Below are positions 59,891 to 64,000 of a stretch of DNA of 64,000 bases, piece by piece; position 1 is the stretch's first letter; each line of letters starts with the position of its first letter. The position numbers were made by a program, and so were the translations under genes. The stretch is from Sciurus carolinensis. Its lineage: Eukaryota; Chordata; Mammalia; Rodentia; Sciuridae. A model generated the notes under the pieces. It was not told where the DNA came from and did no database searches. It saw only the letters and a list, made by a program, of their open reading frames with translations. The DNA lies in the NCBI RefSeq assembly GCF_902686445.1, contig NC_062220.1, positions 110,532,643-110,596,642 of the forward strand, written 5' to 3'.

Positions 59891-60049
59891 CAACAGTGAC
59901 ACACCCTCCAGGCTTGGCCCACCTGCCAGTTTATTCAAACTAGGATGGACTAATTAGTTTCCATTTCTCATAATCCAATCATTTACCTCTGAATATTCCT
60001 GCATTAATGAAGGAGCTTTTGAAAATTGTACATATGAGTGATATGAATG

Positions 60050-60720
60050 TTCATCATCATTTATCACCAGGGAAATGCAAATCAAATCCGTGAGTCATCA
60101 TCATACCTGTTAGGGTAGTTTCATAAAAAATATTGGTAAGGATGTGGAAAAATAACAAACCTTGCCTCATGTAAGAAAGAATGCAAAATAATGACATCTC
60201 TTTGGAAAACAGTTTAGAGGTTCCTCAAAACATTTAAAATAAAATTACATATGACCCAGCAATCATTTAGGTATTTATCCAAATTAATTTAAGTCAGGAT
60301 CTCAAAGAGATGATAGCATTCTCATGTTCATTGCAGCATTATTCATAATAACTACAATCTGGATACAACCTAAATTTCTATCGAAAAATGGATAAAGGAA
60401 ATATAGCACATATGTAGGTACAATAGACTATTCTCTGCCTTTATAAAAAAGAAAGAAAATTTTGCAATATGTGATGTACTTTGAGGGCATCAAGATAAGG
60501 AAACTAAGCCAATCACAGAAAGAAAAATATTGCATATTTCTACTTATGTGAAATATATAAAGTAGTCAAATTCATAGCATCAATGATTGGGATGCTGTTA
60601 CCAGGACTTGAGAGAAGAAGGTAATGGAACATTATTAATCAATAGACATAAAATTTCACTTAGGATGAGCAAACTCTAGGTCAATGTTATATAACAATAA
60701 TTATACACACAAAATTTTAA
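60050..60720 (+). mobile_element. Ancient L1 3'-end remnant
   Basis: GGGAAATGCAAATCAAATCC, TAGAGGTTCCTCAAAACATT, ATGACCCAGCAATCATTTAG, TTCATTGCAGCATTATTCAT and TTCTACTTATGTGAAATATA follow the ORF2 C-terminus and 3'UTR in order. Confidence 0.7.
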
Positions 60721-62224
60721 GACAATAGATATTTTAAGAGTTCTTACTCCAGTGAATTAAAAAAATCAACAAAAATCCTGAATACATTTCAAAATGGATA
60801 CATAGGGAAAAATGAGACTAGAGAAGATTTGAATGACTCTTAACCATTTGAATTTGAGAGTAGTACATTTTCTTTTCATGCAGATGAATTGTGTTTATTT
60901 TTAAAAAGTCACATTGTAAAATATAACAGATTAACTTCTCCAGAAACAAAGCAAAATTACAGAAAATGTGTTTGTCAACAATATAATAAAATCAGAACTC
61001 ACAAAATGTGACAACTAAAACAGAAAGAAAAGCTACACATTTTTCAAAGTTTAAGCCATTTATAAATTTAAGCCATTTATTCTTGAGAACAAAAAACCGG
61101 ATTTCCACTGACAAAGAATGCATATTTTTGATATATAGTTAAAATTATGGATAAAGAATTTATAAGTTAAAATATATTAATTAGAAAAGTAGAAAAGCTG
61201 GCTCACAGTTCAACTTAAAAGGTTGGGAAAACAAGCAAACAAAAAGTTGAAGAAAATAAATAAAAATTGCTCAAATTAATAAAAGTGAATGAAAGATCAA
61301 AAGCAAATACTAAGCTTTAGATAAAGCTAAAAGTAATTTAATCTTTGTCCAAGATGTAGAAGAAAAATAAATATACCCAAAATGATCAAGGCAGCAAATA
61401 GGAAAGATACAATTATAGATGAATGAAATTTTTAAGATCATGTTAAATACCATAAACTTTTAATGCCATTAAATTTGAAATTATTGATGAAAGATGATTT
61501 TGAAAAAGATATAAGTGATTAAATTTTATCCTTGAAAAATTAAAAAACACGAATAAGTCTCTACATATTTTTATAATTTATTTCAAGTTTCCAGATATTT
61601 AATTTGTCATATAAGATCTTTCAGAAGTTCTTTGGCTCCCTTTATCATGCCAGCATAACTGTGACAGCAAAATACTCAAGGATAGTACAAGAAAGAATAA
61701 CTAAGCCAATTTTTAGTTGTGAGTTCATATAAAATATTATGGTTTAAATATTAATATTCCAATAAAGTAATACATAAAAATTCCAATGAATAAATAGTAT
61801 TCATCACAAGAATGTAAATATGAGGTAGCATTGGCAGATCAACATAAGTACTACTTAATGTTGAAAAAGCATGTAACCAGGTCAGGAGTTAAACACTGTA
61901 CATAAAATTAACCATACTTGCTAATACTGCTTCTAGAGAATTGGAGACATTGTTAGTATGCTATAAGTATCACTGGTATAACAAACATGCCATTTAAAGA
62001 TGCAAATGTAAAATAATTCATTTTTTTGTTTGAAACAGTGAAAGAAATTCCACTTTCACCACAATAATTAACTGTTTACTAGAACGCAAATACTATAAGA
62101 TATAGTATGGCATACAGATTGAACAAAAGAAACAGACTTTCTGCAAACCTTTTGTATAGAATTTTCCTATTTCTACTTGCTCTACTCTGATGACTTTTCT
62201 TTGCTTTAATTACATATATTCCCC
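60721..62224 (+). other. AT-rich sequence, possibly ancient L1 in 61240-61990
   Basis: The stretch 61800-61930 has a faint ORF2-like order (TTCATCACAAGAATGTAAAT, AGATCAACATAAGTACTACT). I cannot separate it from chance. No gene seen. Confidence 0.3.
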
Positions 62225-62530
62225 CTTACCAACATCGCGAGGACCACCTAGCTCCTTGGAGACCAGCAGTTTCTGACAAAAAGCAGGGTTCTTTATTTCT
62301 GCAGATAGCACCTTAGCCATTTGGGCACATCTGATAACTGTATATACGATTATTGTTTGCAGTGCTTAGATTGCTAAGCAATGTATACATTGTAAACTTA
62401 ATTTATTATAAGGCAAAACCTTTGAAGCTTTTCTGTTCTTTTGTTTACCTTTAGGAGGGGAAGAACTTGTTTCAGGAGTAACTTTTCATATGTCCCTATG
62501 AATTCCAGATGGAGGAGGTCTACAACTTTT
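62225..62530 (-). mobile_element. Possible ERV LTR
   Basis: On the minus strand, GCAGAAATAAAGAACCCTGC gives an AATAAA signal, followed by AGAAACTGCTGGTCTCCAAG and GTGGTCCTCGCGATGTTGGT, like an R-U5 end. Ends not resolved; no target duplication. Confidence 0.4.
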
Positions 62531-64000
62531 CTCTTACCTACTGGGCCAAGTAGAATTTAAATTGATATGTCTCCTTTGAGTAAACTGGTGTTATTCTCTG
62601 GTAATATTGTTTTTATTTCTTTATTCGTGCAACTAACAAAATAGACTCATCAATCTATATTTTACAAAACTGAATTACTTCAATTTCCTGAAAACTGAAT
62701 CTATACTTTAGTCACCTGATATTACTTGCTTTTGTAGAATTCCTGAAAGATCTCATTTAAAGTGTTTAACAGTATGATAAGTAACATAATATTTTTAGAA
62801 CAAGAGCAAAATATCTTAAAGTATGGTTTGAAAATATAACCAATTGATGTAATTATGTTTGAAGTAAACTAATTTGTACTTCTTGGTATATTCTCTTAAA
62901 ATGTATATGTTGTAAGCCTTGTTTTAGTGCATTCAAAACAAATTGTAGGGGTTTGGTTGAAACTCATTATAATAACATAAAAAAAAACTCATGTACTTTC
63001 TAATAATAATTCAGAGCCAAATAGGTTTTATGAATATATAGTGTCATGATATAGTTATAATTTTATCATTTTTAGTTTGGATCTGGAGTTAGATACAACA
63101 CTATATATCTTCCAAAATTTATAAATTCTCTTTCTTCTTACATGTATGAACAGATTATGAAAAAGGTTGAACATTTAAAAAATAAAGATTAACTTGCAAA
63201 TTATTCAAATCATGGATCTGCAGATAAAACTACCATTGTGGTGGGTGCAAGGAGTTTGAAAGAAAAAATGATCACATGGATTTGTGTGTTAGATGGAATC
63301 CTCTTTCCAAAACAAATTGATTTAGTCAACGAAGCTGGGTCAATTGGCTTCCTAGCAAATGATACTGTCTTGAAATTGCTGAAGGAATTATTTTCAGCAG
63401 AAAATACAGTACTCAGTATGTAGACATTCAGCTTGACTTGTGGTGAAGCAAATCAATATAGCCAGTGCATCCACATTCGATCACCCATTTAGCCATGATC
63501 AGAGATAGCCATAAAGCCCTAAACTTTGGCATATACTTATTTTGTTTTCTTTTCCATCATTACCCTAAGGATGAAAAACTGCCACCTGCCATAGATTACT
63601 GACATACATCTTTGACGTGATTTTATCTATTAAATTTCACTGTCTTTTATGTAGCTATGATCCCATTAACCCAGTTAGATATAATCAAGACCAAAGCTAG
63701 GTTGTTTCCCCAATGGGACTATTTCCATATCATATGAGTCACTGGAGGGGGATCCTATTGTTTACTACTTCTACAATAAGATGCTTGATTTATGACAACT
63801 AAATGTTTTTTTAATTTATGGTATTTTTAATATGTATAAGGATAGTTTTCCAATTTCAAGTGAACTCAAGACTATCTGCAATAATCCTAATAAAAGAAGA
63901 CCTGACTGTCAAAGAGCACATACTCCAATGCATTCCAATGCCAATACCTGTGGCGCTCATCTTTCTTAAAAGCTACAAAACTACATTTCCTGCTGTGACA
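62531..64000. other. AT-rich intergenic sequence with one unassigned open frame
   Basis: The frame at 63193-63423 (plus; ATG-less, entering from upstream) reads VVGARSLKEKMITWICVLDG and then LANDTVLKLLKELFSAENTV before a stop. I recognise no family. There is no convincing acceptor or donor. It may be chance or a decayed pseudogene. Confidence 0.3.

Noticed and set aside
1..64000. CRISPR arrays, operons, prophage or bacterial genes
   Set aside because: No spaced direct repeats or bacterial gene order; the SINEs, LTRs and L1s show mammalian nuclear DNA.

Overview
This window reads as mammalian nuclear DNA: AT-rich and gene-poor, built mostly of retrotransposons of several ages. The best guess is a rodent of the squirrel lineage. 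The reasons are a young ID-type tRNA-like SINE with an A-tail and target-site duplication (29484-29583), several older ID-like SINEs, a dimeric 7SL-plus-ID SINE (15922-16131, resembling the B1-dID/MEN elements known from sciurids and some other rodents), MaLR-type LTRs, and several subfamilies of L1. The species assignment is an inference. I found no host exon, host gene, RNA gene, CRISPR array or prokaryotic feature that I can support. Long open frames outside L1 are rare and look like chance or repeat-derived frames.

Layout. 1-2459: unique AT-rich DNA with one old 7SL SINE. 2473-8782: full-length L1 on the minus strand (copy A) with a perfect 13-bp target-site duplication. 8783-20100: old SINEs, LTR-like pieces and ancient L1 ORF1 fragments. 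20115-22378: two L1 ORF2 fragments meeting in inverted orientation. 24917-26935: two related LTRs flanking L2-like sequence, then a MaLR-like LTR. 28900-30690: ancient L1 with nested insertions. 30693-41147: two L1s on the minus strand joined head to tail (copy B with a tandem-repeat 5'UTR; copy C lacking its 3' end). 42030-50560: ancient L1, ID SINE, Tigger-like DNA transposon, MaLR solo LTR. 53229-58993: L1 on the plus strand (copy D). 59224-62530: MaLR LTR, ancient L1 pieces and a possible LTR. The rest is unique AT-rich sequence.

How the parts work. The four large L1s (A, B, C, D) carry the usual plan: GC-rich 5'UTR promoter, ORF1 (coiled-coil RNA-binding protein), a spacer of about 50 bp, ORF2 (endonuclease, reverse transcriptase, Cys-rich C-terminus), 3'UTR. 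All are broken by frameshifts or stops, so none looks autonomous here. The SINEs depend on L1 machinery for mobility.

The most interesting material is in the L1s: about 595-bp tandem repeat units with a YY1-like motif in the copy B 5'UTR, an 11-residue duplication in the ORF1 coiled coil present in copies B and D but absent in A, a head-to-tail junction of two L1s, and a G-rich telomere-like insert in the copy A 3'UTR. I do not see a clearly new biological system. Repeat family names come from memory of consensus sequences and need a repeat-library search; divergent-repeat edges are good to a few tens of bases.
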